From Microbacterium oxydans (GTDB taxonomy: Bacteria; Actinomycetota; Actinomycetes; Actinomycetales; Microbacteriaceae): 64,000 nt of DNA. The DNA lies in NCBI RefSeq assembly GCF_000956405.1, contig NZ_JYIV01000024.1, positions 1 to 64,000 on the forward strand, read 5' to 3'. A model generated the notes under the pieces. The model had not been told where the DNA came from, ran no database searches, and saw only the letters and a list, made by a program, of their open reading frames with translations. Made by a program: the position numbers and the translations under genes. Shown piece by piece: positions 35,173 to 43,450 of this stretch. Position 1 is the first letter of the stretch, and each line of letters starts with the position of its first letter.

Positions 35173-35802
35173 CTATCGCACGCGAGCCCGTACCACCCGA
35201 GTCGTCTCGGGGATGACTCCCTCGCCCAGCACCTCGACGCGAACGTCGGAGAGCCGGAACTTCTTGATCTGCTTCTGCGCGGCATCGATCTCGTTCGCTG
35301 CGTTCAAGCCTTTGAGGAGGGTGAGTTCCCCGCCGTCACGAACCAACGGTGCGGTCCAGGGGATCAACGTGCGAAGTGCGCTCACTGCGCGAGCAGTAAC
35401 CACATCGAAACCGTCGGGAGGACGAACGTCCTCGGCACGAGCTCGGAGCACCGTGACATTGGAGAGTTCCAGTGCACCCACCTGCTCATTCAGCCAGGTG
35501 GTCCGTCGCTCCATCGGTTCGATCAGCGTCCACTGCACGTCAGGGCGGGCAATCGCAAGAACCAACCCCGGGAGGCCCGCGCCCGAACCGACATCGGCCA
35601 CCGAACCATGGAACAGTGGAGCCGCGATCGCACTGTTGAGGATGTGCCTCGTCCACAGGCGCGGCAGCTCGAGAGGCCCGATAAGACCGCGCTCCTCCCC
35701 TTCCCGGGCAAGAGCATCAGTGAATGCGCGTGCGACGTCGATGCGATCCCCGAAGAGATCGGTGGCGACAGACGGCTCCTGCTCGAGGTCACTCATGGGC
35801 AT
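35173..35802 (-). CDS. rsmG: 16S rRNA (guanine527-N7)-methyltransferase RsmG (GidB)
   Basis: Methylates G527 of 16S rRNA using SAM; loss gives low-level streptomycin resistance in many bacteria (established). The 209-residue protein has motif I ADVGSGAGLPGLVLA and the family segment FDVVTARAVSAL. ATG 35802 and ATG 35796 are both possible. It is the last gene of the reverse-strand operon; parS site 8 lies between it and jag. Confidence 0.94.
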   Translation of the reverse strand: MPMSDLEQEPSVATDLFGDRIDVARAFTDALAREGEERGLIGPLELPRLWTRHILNSAIAAPLFHGSVADVGSGAGLPGLVLAIARPDVQWTLIEPMERRTTWLNEQVGALELSNVTVLRARAEDVRPPDGFDVVTARAVSALRTLIPWTAPLVRDGGELTLLKGLNAANEIDAAQKQIKKFRLSDVRVEVLGEGVIPETTRVVRARVR

Positions 35803-35817
35803 CCCCGTTCCAGCGAT

Positions 35818-35831
35818 GTTTCACGTGAAAC
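35818..35831. promoter_or_regulatory. parS site 8 (between jag and rsmG)
   Basis: Perfect GTTTCACGTGAAAC directly after the jag stop and 16 bases before the rsmG start, 682 bp from site 7. Confidence 0.93.
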
Positions 35832-35832
35832 G

Positions 35833-36324
35833 TCAACGACGGCGAAGGACCGTGTGGCGGTCAGCGCCCTCACCGTATGACTCGGAGACCAGGCCCCGGT
35901 CCGCGGCGATGTCATGCACGAGCTTGCGCTCATAGCTCGACATGGAGGGCAGCGATGCCTGCGAAGAACCTTCGTCGAGCTTCGCTGCCGCGGCATCGAC
36001 CAGGGTCTCCAGCTGACGGCGACGGGTGTCACGAGAGCCGGCGATGTCGAGGATCAGTCGCGAGAACGAGCCGGTCTTGCTCTGCACCGCAAGACGGGTG
36101 AGCTCCTGCAGTGCCTGGACCGTCTCGGGGGCGGAGAGCAGTGCAAGGGCATCGCCCTCAGCCTCGACCGACACGTAGGCCCGGCCCTGGCGTACATCCA
36201 GGTTCAGATCGCCGTCGATGTCTGCAATGTCGAGAAGCTCCTCGAGGTAGTCCGCCGCAACGTCTCCCTCATGCTCGAGCTGAGCCACCGTCGGCTCCGT
36301 GTTGTCGGTCATGGTCTCGCTCAT
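35833..36324 (-). CDS. jag: Jag/KhpB family RNA-binding protein (R3H domain)
   Basis: A 163-residue RNA-binding protein with an acidic N-terminus, a KH-like domain in the middle (about residues 35-95) and a C-terminal R3H domain with SYERKLVHDI. In other Gram-positives KhpB pairs with KhpA and affects cell division and sRNA regulation. It overlaps the yidC stop by four bases, as usual in this operon. No Jag-N domain is evident. Confidence 0.9.
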   Translation of the reverse strand: MSETMTDNTEPTVAQLEHEGDVAADYLEELLDIADIDGDLNLDVRQGRAYVSVEAEGDALALLSAPETVQALQELTRLAVQSKTGSFSRLILDIAGSRDTRRRQLETLVDAAAAKLDEGSSQASLPSMSSYERKLVHDIAADRGLVSESYGEGADRHTVLRRR

Positions 36325-37391
36325 GAACCGCTCCCCTTCTTCTTCGCACGCTTCTTGCCGACCGGCTGCTGACGCTTCGGTGCCTCTGCCTTGGCCTTCT
36401 CGGCCTCTTCGAGCAGACGCTGCTGCTCCGCCTCGTAGGCAGCCATCGGGACGACCTTGCCGGAAGAGTCGATCGCCTTGCCCTTGCGCGCGAGACGCTC
36501 CTCGCGAGCCTTGGCGGCTTCAGAACCGGGCGTCGGCATCTCGCGGATGACGAGGAACTGCTGACCCATGGTCCAGAGGTTCGAGATGAACCAGTACACG
36601 ACGACACCGAGCGGGAAGAAGACACCGGAGAAGATGAAGCCCAGCGGAAGCACGTAGAGCATGATCTTCTGCATCTGGTACGCCTGGCCCGTCTTGGCCT
36701 CGGGCGACAGGTTCTTCGAGATGATCTGCAGCTGCGTGAAGAACTGCGAGCCGATCATGAGTACGACGAGCGTGACCAGGATGATGATGGCCGTCGTGTT
36801 CTGCGCATCGATCGCATTGCCCAGATTCTCGTGCAGCGACGCAACGCCGAAGAGCTTCGCGTCGTAGAACTCCTTCGTCAGCTCCGGGCTGAGGAGACCG
36901 ACACCGCCGATGTTGTCCCGCGCGTGCTTGCTCACGTCGCTCAGCACGCTGTAGAGGGAGAAGAAGATGGGCATCTGCACCAGGAGAGGCAGGCAGCTCG
37001 ACATCGGTGTCGTACCGTGCTTCTTGTACAGCGCCATGGTCTCGCGGCTCATGGCCTCACGAGAGAGCTGATCCTTCTTACCGCGGTACTTCTCCTGAAC
37101 TTTTCGCAGTTCAGGAGCGATTTCCATCATCTTTCGCTGGCTCTTGATCTGCTTCACGAAGAGCGGAATCAGCGCGGCGCGGACGACGATCACGAGTCCG
37201 ACGATCGACAGCACCCAGGTGAGGCCGGAGGCAGCCGGCAGCCCGACAGCAGTCAGCAGCCAGTGCCAGGCGACGAGGATGAGCTCGACGACCCACTTGA
37301 GCGGCCACAGGATGGTGCCGATCAGATCGAATCCACCTCCCGCGGGTTCGGGGCTGGGAGTCGCGCTGGCGAGCAGAAGGTCAAGACCCAC
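36321..37391 (-). CDS. yidC: Membrane protein insertase YidC
   Basis: Inserts and folds membrane proteins with or without SecYEG. The 356-residue protein has about five transmembrane helices and the YidC/Oxa1 core with MKxQ-type cytoplasmic loop features (KQIKSQRKMMEIAPEL), TPMSSCLPLLVQMPIFFSLY and a lysine-rich C-terminal tail. It starts 3 bases after the yidD stop region and is part of the rnpA operon. Confidence 0.95.
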   Translation of the reverse strand: MGLDLLLASATPSPEPAGGGFDLIGTILWPLKWVVELILVAWHWLLTAVGLPAASGLTWVLSIVGLVIVVRAALIPLFVKQIKSQRKMMEIAPELRKVQEKYRGKKDQLSREAMSRETMALYKKHGTTPMSSCLPLLVQMPIFFSLYSVLSDVSKHARDNIGGVGLLSPELTKEFYDAKLFGVASLHENLGNAIDAQNTTAIIILVTLVVLMIGSQFFTQLQIISKNLSPEAKTGQAYQMQKIMLYVLPLGFIFSGVFFPLGVVVYWFISNLWTMGQQFLVIREMPTPGSEAAKAREERLARKGKAIDSSGKVVPMAAYEAEQQRLLEEAEKAKAEAPKRQQPVGKKRAKKKGSGS

Positions 37392-37394
37392 CGA

Positions 37395-37745
37395 TCAGTC
37401 CTTTCGGGAAGGGACGACGAAACCGTGTGCGGTCAGGTCGTAGCGGAAGTGTTCGTGCGGACGGACGTCATCGACGCCGCCGGTGGTCCAGGGGTTGCAG
37501 CGGAGGATGCGCCATGCCGAGAGCGCCGCTCCCTTCACTGCGCCGTGCTGCTGCACCGCACCTACAGCGTAGGCGGAACAGCTGGGGTAATACGCACAGA
37601 CATCTCCATACATCGGAGAGATGACCTTGCGGTAGGCGGTGAGGAAACCCAGCACGAGATTGCGGGGGATCACCGGGATACTTCGGACCAGGTCCCGCGA
37701 GTGCAGATGCGCGGTGCCGACGGACGATGCCGGAAGGGCGGTCAT
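37395..37745 (-). CDS. yidD: Membrane protein insertion efficiency factor YidD
   Basis: Small membrane-associated factor that aids YidC. The 116-residue protein contains the family signature YRKVISPMYGDVCAYYPSCSAYAV and ILRCNPWTTGGVDDV (given here in part of its length). ATG 37745 overlaps the rnpA stop by four bases. The first 25 residues are not conserved, and a later start is possible. The frame is open upstream through rnpA, but that part is a shadow. Confidence 0.92.
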   Translation of the reverse strand: MTALPASSVGTAHLHSRDLVRSIPVIPRNLVLGFLTAYRKVISPMYGDVCAYYPSCSAYAVGAVQQHGAVKGAALSAWRILRCNPWTTGGVDDVRPHEHFRYDLTAHGFVVPSRKD

Positions 37746-38098
37746 GCCGACACCGCGGCGGGCACCGGCTCCAGGCGGCGGAGGCACCGATCGACGTCGG
37801 CTCGGAGCTCGGCGAAAGAAGCGGTCGCAGACGCAGGAAGGGCACGGATGACGACATCCGTGCCCTCGGGGACTCGCGGGAGCGCCTCCGCACACACGGC
37901 CTTGAGCCGACGACGCACGGAGTTGCGCACTACTGCGGTGCCCACCTGCTTGCTGATGATGAATCCGAACCTTGCGGCTCTGTTCTCGCCCGTGGTCAGC
38001 ACCGAGGTGATGACCCGTGCCCCACCACAACGGGAGCCGCGACGAACGACCAGACGATAGTCGCTCCCGCGAGTCAGTCGATACGGGCGGGCGAGCAC
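37742..38098 (-). CDS. rnpA: Ribonuclease P protein component
   Basis: Basic protein subunit of RNase P, which matures tRNA 5' ends. The 118-residue protein has the RNR-type motif in the segment VVRNSVRRRLKA and the N-terminal YRLTRGSDYRLVVRRG. The GTG start at 38098 lies 6 bases after the rpmH stop; the two are co-transcribed, as in nearly all bacteria. Confidence 0.95.
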   Translation of the reverse strand: MLARPYRLTRGSDYRLVVRRGSRCGGARVITSVLTTGENRAARFGFIISKQVGTAVVRNSVRRRLKAVCAEALPRVPEGTDVVIRALPASATASFAELRADVDRCLRRLEPVPAAVSA

Positions 38099-38104
38099 AG
38101 CGGA

Positions 38105-38242
38105 CTACGCAGAGAGCTCGGTGCGGCCCTTCGCGCGGCGGGCGGCGAGGATGCCACGGCCGGCACGCGTACGCATGCGGGCGCGGAAGCCGTGCTTCTT
38201 GGCGCGACGACGGTTGTTGGGCTGGAAGGTGCGCTTGCTCAT
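38105..38242 (-). CDS. rpmH: 50S ribosomal protein L34
   Basis: A 45-residue, strongly basic protein starting [19 protein letters not shown], the unmistakable L34 sequence, and ending TELSA before TAG. It is the first gene of the reverse-strand operon and is divergent from dnaA. Length is standard. Confidence 0.98.
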   Translation of the reverse strand: MSKRTFQPNNRRRAKKHGFRARMRTRAGRGILAARRAKGRTELSA

Positions 38243-38557
38243 GGAATCACTCCGGGAATGCTGCCACCGGGTTCACTTCGACCGGAGACATGGGGTACTG
38301 CCAAAAATGGCATAAGTCAACCAAGTAAGGGTACGTCTTACCGGCGCACAGAGCAAATCTGGGCGCTCACGGGTCATCGCGCGGAACCAGGTGCACAGCC
38401 ATTATCCACAACCCCCGAACGTCGCGCCGGTGCAACACGCCCGCGTGATTCCAAGGGCAGGTTGCCGTTCACAGCCGGGATGACTACCGTGGCATCCTAA
38501 GTTATCCACAGGGGACACGGCACGTAGACCCCGCCTCGATCACCCGCCCGGAGCGTC
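38243..38557. promoter_or_regulatory. Divergent rpmH/dnaA control region with two DnaA boxes
   Basis: A 315-bp spacer without genes. Perfect DnaA boxes TTATCCACA lie at 38402-38410 and 38512-38520, the second 38 bases before the dnaA start, consistent with autoregulation of dnaA. On the reverse strand TTGACT (38315-38320) is 17 bases from TACCCC and could be a weak rpmH promoter. A GGAG ribosome binding site precedes dnaA. Confidence 0.75.
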
Positions 38558-39952
38558 ATGTCCTCACCTGCCCAGCCCGACGTCCCCATCTGGACCACGG
38601 TGCAGGAGCTTCTGGTCGACGATGACCGGGTGACCCCCCAGCTGCAGGGCTTCCTCAGCCTGGCCGTTCCGGCCGGTGTGATGTCGGCCACGCTCTATCT
38701 CGAGGTCCCGAACGACCTCACTGCAGCGCAGATCAACAAGCGGCTGCGTCTGCCGATCATGGAGGCGCTCTCCCACATCGGCGACGAGGTCACCTCCTAC
38801 CGGGTCGTGGTCAACCACGAGCTCGCGGAGCAGCAGACCGCGCCGATCACCGTCGGTGACTTCGGCCGTCAGGAGCAGACGCGCGCAGAGTCGCCCATGG
38901 AGCCGGCCCCCACACCCACGCGCCATGAGTCGCGCCTCAACCCGAAGTACACCTTCGACAACTTCGTGATCGGCCAGTCGAACCGCTTCGCCCACGCAGC
39001 AGCCGTCGCGGTCGCCGAAGCACCGGCCAAGGCGTACAACCCTCTCTTCATCTACGGCGACTCGGGACTCGGCAAGACGCACCTCCTCCACGCCATCGGC
39101 GACTACGCCCAATCGCTCTACGCGGGGGTGAAGGTGAGGTACGTCTCCAGCGAGGAGTTCACGAACGACTTCATCAACTCCATCGCCAACAACCGCGGCG
39201 CCGCATTCCAGGCGCGCTACCGGGAGGTCGACATCCTCCTCATCGACGACATCCAGTTCCTGCAGGGACGAGCCGAGACCCAGGAAGCCTTCTTCCACAC
39301 GTTCAACACCCTGCACGACCACAACAAGCAGGTGGTCATCACCAGCGATGTCGCTCCCAAGCTCCTGACCGGCTTCGAGGACAGGATGCGCAGCCGCTTC
39401 GAGTGGGGCCTCATCACCGACGTCCAGGCCCCCGACCTCGAGACCCGTATCGCCATCCTCCGTAAGAAGGCCCAGAGCGAATCGCTGCACATCCCCGACG
39501 AGGTGCTCGAGTACATCGCCACGGTCGTCTCCTCGAACATCCGCGAGCTGGAGGGTGCACTGATCCGCGTCTCCGCGTTCGCCAGCCTCAATCGATCGCC
39601 TCTCGACATCGCGCTTGCTCAGACCGTGCTCCGCGACATCATCGACACGGCAGAGGACAACGTCATCTCGCCGACCGACATCATCACCGCGACTGCGCAG
39701 TACTTCAAGCTCACCGTCGACGATCTGTACGGCTCCAGCCGTTCGCAGCAGATCGCCACCGCACGCCAGATCGCCATGTACCTGTGCCGGGAGCGGACGA
39801 ACCTCTCCCTTCCCAAGATCGGGCAGCTGTTCGGCAACCGCGACCACACGACGGTCATGTACGCCTACAAGAAGATCAGTGAGCTCATGAAGGAGCGTCG
39901 CTCCATCTACAACCAGGTCACCGAGATCACGACCCAGCTCGGACGCCGCTGA
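38558..39952 (+). CDS. dnaA: Chromosomal replication initiator protein DnaA
   Basis: ATP-dependent initiator that binds the DnaA boxes of oriC and opens the duplex. The 464-residue protein has an N-terminal helicase-interaction domain, a short variable linker (about residues 95-130), the AAA+ domain with Walker A GDSGLGKTHLL and Walker B LLIDDIQFL, and the C-terminal DNA-binding domain with the DnaA signature NRDHTTVMYAYKKI. Start and length fit actinobacterial DnaA. Confidence 0.98.
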   Translation: MSSPAQPDVPIWTTVQELLVDDDRVTPQLQGFLSLAVPAGVMSATLYLEVPNDLTAAQINKRLRLPIMEALSHIGDEVTSYRVVVNHELAEQQTAPITVGDFGRQEQTRAESPMEPAPTPTRHESRLNPKYTFDNFVIGQSNRFAHAAAVAVAEAPAKAYNPLFIYGDSGLGKTHLLHAIGDYAQSLYAGVKVRYVSSEEFTNDFINSIANNRGAAFQARYREVDILLIDDIQFLQGRAETQEAFFHTFNTLHDHNKQVVITSDVAPKLLTGFEDRMRSRFEWGLITDVQAPDLETRIAILRKKAQSESLHIPDEVLEYIATVVSSNIRELEGALIRVSAFASLNRSPLDIALAQTVLRDIIDTAEDNVISPTDIITATAQYFKLTVDDLYGSSRSQQIATARQIAMYLCRERTNLSLPKIGQLFGNRDHTTVMYAYKKISELMKERRSIYNQVTEITTQLGRR

Positions 39953-39967
39953 CACGCCGCGTCTTCG

Positions 39968-40016
39968 AAAAAGGGGGAGGTCCGCGCCTGATCGGGTGCC
40001 GGCCTCCTCTTTTTTG
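39968..40016 (+). terminator. Intrinsic terminator of dnaA
   Basis: A GC-rich stem around GGGAGG and CCTCC (with G-U pairs), flanked by a left A-run and a right run of six T, begins 16 bases after the dnaA stop. The symmetric A/T flanks allow function in both directions. Confidence 0.85.
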
Positions 40017-40448
40017 TGACCCCGACAGGGGTTCTGGTGCTGCGATAGATGCCTCTATGCACATGTGGATAACTTGTGGATGACCGTGGATTCGGTCGGG
40101 ACGAATGTGGGTCGATCATGCAAACCTGTGGATAACTCCGGGAGGGCCTTCCCGTACGCGACCCCCGGTAACCCGCGGATTCCTCAGGGTTTCCACAACT
40201 GACAACTGTGTAGTTCCCTACTCGCGTCTGATATCCACCGACTTATCCACAGTATCCACAGCTGTTAACACCGTTAAGGAGTTAAGTCATTCAGGGTGCG
40301 ATCCGATCACCAGACGGTGTGGAGAGCCCACCCGGCGAATGACAGGAACCTCGGCGTAGGGATACGCCGGACAGTGGGGCTAGCATGGGAAGCCCTGCAC
40401 CGGCAGGCCGACGACAACGCGTCACAGTTCGACGACAAGGGAGCACCC
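40017..40448. other. Replication origin oriC
   Basis: The dnaA-dnaN spacer. Perfect DnaA boxes are at 40064-40072 and 40127-40135 (TGTGGATAA, reverse sense) and at 40243-40251 (TTATCCACA, forward). One-mismatch boxes are at 40075-40083 and 40252-40260, and weaker ones near 40189-40197 and 40232-40240. The boxes on the dnaA side point one way and those on the dnaN side the other. A TTAA-rich segment at about 40261-40292 is the best candidate for the unwinding element. Gene context and box density make the call secure; exact borders are not. Confidence 0.92.
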
Positions 40449-41591
40449 GTGAGGTTTCAGGTCAACCGCGATGTGTTCAGCGAGGCTGTCTCGTTCGTCG
40501 TCAAGCTTCTGCCGCAGCGCAACCCGCAGCCGATCCTCGCCGGAGTGCTGATCGAGGCGGACGGTTCCGGCCTCACCCTCTCGGCCTTCGACTACGAAGC
40601 ATCTGCGCGCACCACGATCGAGGCCACGGTGGAGACACCGGGCACGATCCTGGTCCACGGCCGCCTTCTCTCCGACATCGCCAGCCGCCTGCCGAACGCG
40701 CCGATCGAGATCGCGGTCGAGGAGGACGGCGGAATCGCGGTCACCTGCGGGTCCGCACGATTCACCCTCGCAGCCATGCCCGTGGAGGAATACCCGTCGA
40801 TCCCCGAGGTGACCGGCTCGTCGGGCGTCGTCCCCGCCGACGACTTCGGAACCGCGATCGCTCAGGTTGGATTCGCCGCATCTCGTGACGATGTGACCCC
40901 GGTGCTGACCGGTGTGCAGCTGGAAGTGTCCGGACAGACGCTGAGCCTCGTCGCCACCGACCGCTACCGCGTCTCGCTGCGCGATGTGCCGTGGGACGGC
41001 GAAGCCGTCGACGCCACCGCGCTCGTTCCTGCGCGGACACTTCTCGAGGTCGGGAAGACCTTCGGGCATGCCGGCACGATCCAGATCGCGTTCTCCGGAG
41101 CAGGCGACCGTGAGATCATCGCCTTCACCGCGGGCAACAAGACCGTCACTTCGCTCCTGATCAAGGGAAATTTCCCTCCGGTCCGCCGCCTGTTCCCCGA
41201 ACAGACCGACCACTACGCGGTCGTGAACACCGCCGACCTCGTCGAAGCGGTCCGCCGCGTATCGCTCGTCCTCGATCGTGCCGCTCCCCTGCGTTTCACG
41301 TTCTCGCACGACAGCGTCACGATGGACGCGTCCGGCGGAGACCACGCGCGCGCTTCGGAGTCGGTCGACGCGATCCTCTCCGGTGGTGACGAGGTCACGT
41401 TGGGGCTGAACCCGCAGTACCTCATCGAGGCGCTCGGCGCGGTGAAGAGCGAGTTCGTGCGCGTCACGTTCACCTCGAGCGACAACGCCAACAAGCTCAG
41501 CCCGGTTCTCATCACGAGTCAGACTTCGGTCGACCAGGCGGGCCTCGACTCCTTCAAGTACCTGCTGCAGCCCAACCTCCTCCTGCGCTGA
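40449..41591 (+). CDS. dnaN: DNA polymerase III sliding clamp (beta subunit)
   Basis: Ring-shaped processivity clamp for the replicative polymerase. The 380-residue protein has the three-domain clamp fold, starting MRFQVNRDVFSEAVSFVVK and containing TDRYRVSLRDV in the second domain. The GTG at 40449 is chosen because it has an AAGGGAG site and begins the conserved N-terminus; the frame is open to 40296 without family features. Confidence 0.97.
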   Translation: MRFQVNRDVFSEAVSFVVKLLPQRNPQPILAGVLIEADGSGLTLSAFDYEASARTTIEATVETPGTILVHGRLLSDIASRLPNAPIEIAVEEDGGIAVTCGSARFTLAAMPVEEYPSIPEVTGSSGVVPADDFGTAIAQVGFAASRDDVTPVLTGVQLEVSGQTLSLVATDRYRVSLRDVPWDGEAVDATALVPARTLLEVGKTFGHAGTIQIAFSGAGDREIIAFTAGNKTVTSLLIKGNFPPVRRLFPEQTDHYAVVNTADLVEAVRRVSLVLDRAAPLRFTFSHDSVTMDASGGDHARASESVDAILSGGDEVTLGLNPQYLIEALGAVKSEFVRVTFTSSDNANKLSPVLITSQTSVDQAGLDSFKYLLQPNLLLR

Positions 41592-41627
41592 CCCTTCGGT
41601 GTCAGCCCCCGAAGGTAGGCTGGCTCC

Positions 41628-42821
41628 GTGATTGTGGAGCACCTGAGTCTGGTCGATTTCCGCAATTACGCGACCGCCGAGCTCACTCTCCATCGGGGCC
41701 CGAACGTTCTGGTGGGTCGGAACGGCCAGGGGAAGACGAACCTCGCCGAAGCCGTCGTCTTCCTGGCCACGCTGGGGTCGCACCGTGTCTCTTCCGATGC
41801 GCCGATGGTGCGCGATGGGCAGGAGTTCGCCGTCATCCGGGCTCGTCTCTCCCACGGTGAGCGCCGCGTGCTCGCCGAAGTGCAGGTCAACCGGCAGGGA
41901 TCGAACAAGGCCCGCATCAACGGCTCCCCCTCCAAGCCGAACGAGCTCCCCCGCTATGCGCACGTGGTGCTCTTCGCTCCGGAAGACCTGCAGATCGTGC
42001 GGGGTGATCCCTCTGCTCGGCGCCGCTTCACCGATCAGCTGCTCATCCAGCGCACCCCGCGACTCGCTGCCGTCCTCGGCGACTACGACCGTGTTCTCAA
42101 GCAACGCAATGCGCTGTTGAAGTCCGCGAGGGCCCGAGGAATCCGCGGCGAAGCACTCAGCACCCTCGATGTGTGGGACGACAAGCTGGTGTCCCTCGGC
42201 TCGGAGATCATCACCGCACGACAGCGTCTGGCTGCGGATCTGCAGCAGCCGGTCGCCGATGCGTACGAGGCGATCGCGGGAGCCGACCATCGCCCCCAGC
42301 TGGAGTGGGCGCTCTCGGTCGGCGGGGCCGATCCGGAAGAGGGCGAGGATGCCTCGGACGGCGTGAAGGCCGGATCCTCGGCCGACAGGTTCGGCGATCC
42401 TCTCCACATCGCTGAGCTGTTCCGTGCCTCGCTCGCGGCGAAGCGATCGAGTGAACTCGAGCGGGGCCTCACTCTCACCGGCCCTCATCGCGACGATCTG
42501 GTGCTGCGTGTCCGCGACCTCCCTGTGAAGGGCTATGCCTCGCACGGCGAGTCCTGGTCGGTCGCCCTGGCACTCCGACTCGCATCGGCCGAGCTGTTGC
42601 GCAGCGAGTCTCCGGCCGGTGATCCCGTGCTCATCCTCGACGATGTCTTCGCAGAACTCGACGCTGATCGCCGTCGACGCCTCGCCGCACTCACGGCCGG
42701 GTACGAGCAGGTGGTGGTGACGGCAGCGGTGGAGGAGGATATCCCCGAGGTGCTGCACGCCCATGTGGTGCGGATCAGCGCCGGAACGATCAGCGATGAA
42801 AGGGAGGCCGCGGATGACTGA
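41628..42821 (+). CDS. recF: DNA replication and repair protein RecF
   Basis: SMC-like ATPase that helps load RecA at gaps. The 397-residue protein has the N-terminal LSLVDFRNY, Walker A GRNGQGKTNLAEA, the signature region LTLTGPHRDDL and Walker B LILDDVFAELD. The GTG start at 41628 lies 36 bases after dnaN. Its stop overlaps the next gene by 8 bases. Confidence 0.96.
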   Translation: MIVEHLSLVDFRNYATAELTLHRGPNVLVGRNGQGKTNLAEAVVFLATLGSHRVSSDAPMVRDGQEFAVIRARLSHGERRVLAEVQVNRQGSNKARINGSPSKPNELPRYAHVVLFAPEDLQIVRGDPSARRRFTDQLLIQRTPRLAAVLGDYDRVLKQRNALLKSARARGIRGEALSTLDVWDDKLVSLGSEIITARQRLAADLQQPVADAYEAIAGADHRPQLEWALSVGGADPEEGEDASDGVKAGSSADRFGDPLHIAELFRASLAAKRSSELERGLTLTGPHRDDLVLRVRDLPVKGYASHGESWSVALALRLASAELLRSESPAGDPVLILDDVFAELDADRRRRLAALTAGYEQVVVTAAVEEDIPEVLHAHVVRISAGTISDEREAADD

Positions 42822-43332
42822 CCCGGCATCGACTCCCCCGGCCTCCACCCCGATCGCTGAGGTTCCCGAGACGGTCGGCACGTACCTGCGCCTGCGCGGT
42901 CTGCAGCCGAGTTCGAAGAGCTGGAAGCGCAAACGGCGTATCTCCACGGACGAAGACAATGTTCCGTTCACTCCGGGGCGCGATCCCGGCGCGTTGGGCG
43001 CTGTGCTCGACAAGCTGAGTCGGGACTCGGGGTGGCAGATCACCCTCGCGAGGGAGGACCTCGTGCGGCAGTGGGCTGATCTCGCGGGTGCTGACACCGC
43101 CAAGCATTCGGAGCCCGTCTCTCTGGAGCGCGGTCTGCTGACCGTCAAGTGCGACTCGACGGCGTGGGCGAAGAACCTGCAGTTCATGCGCGCGACGATC
43201 CTCACCGAGATCGGTCGCCGGTATCCGGACGCGGGGGTGGAGAACCTCCGGTTCATCGGACCGGACGTCCCCTCCTGGAAATGGGGTCCCAGAGCCGTTC
43301 CAGGACGGGGCCCACGCGATACCTACGGGTAG
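42814..43332 (+). CDS. DciA-like DUF721 protein
   Basis: A 172-residue basic protein with a DUF721 domain (about residues 60-150), including DLVRQWADLAGADTAKHSEPVSL in part. DUF721 proteins (DciA) are established loaders or partners of the replicative helicase in bacteria lacking DnaC/DnaI. Position between recF and gyrB is the standard actinobacterial place. It overlaps recF by 8 bases and has a GGGAGG-type site. Confidence 0.88.
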   Translation: MTDPASTPPASTPIAEVPETVGTYLRLRGLQPSSKSWKRKRRISTDEDNVPFTPGRDPGALGAVLDKLSRDSGWQITLAREDLVRQWADLAGADTAKHSEPVSLERGLLTVKCDSTAWAKNLQFMRATILTEIGRRYPDAGVENLRFIGPDVPSWKWGPRAVPGRGPRDTYG

Positions 43333-43409
43333 GGCACCACGCGAGGGGGTCGACACGCTCAGAGGCGCACACACGGCCGTTGAGCGGCATTTCTCCACGA
43401 AACTCCGCT

Positions 43410-43415
43410 AGAATG
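43410..43415 (+). promoter_or_regulatory. Candidate -10 box of gyrB
   Basis: TAGAAT lies 36 bases upstream of the gyrB start in a 118-bp spacer. No convincing -35 is found at 17-18 bases; TTGAGC at 43381 is too far away. Confidence 0.4.
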
Positions 43416-43450
43416 GGAGTTCGTGATATCGATGTGGAGAATGCCCTCTG

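Noticed and set aside
33838..35880. Short ORFs in the parS region, some starting with MFHVK-type peptides
   Set aside because: The common start is the translation of parS itself; the rest shows no consistent codon use and overlaps on several frames.
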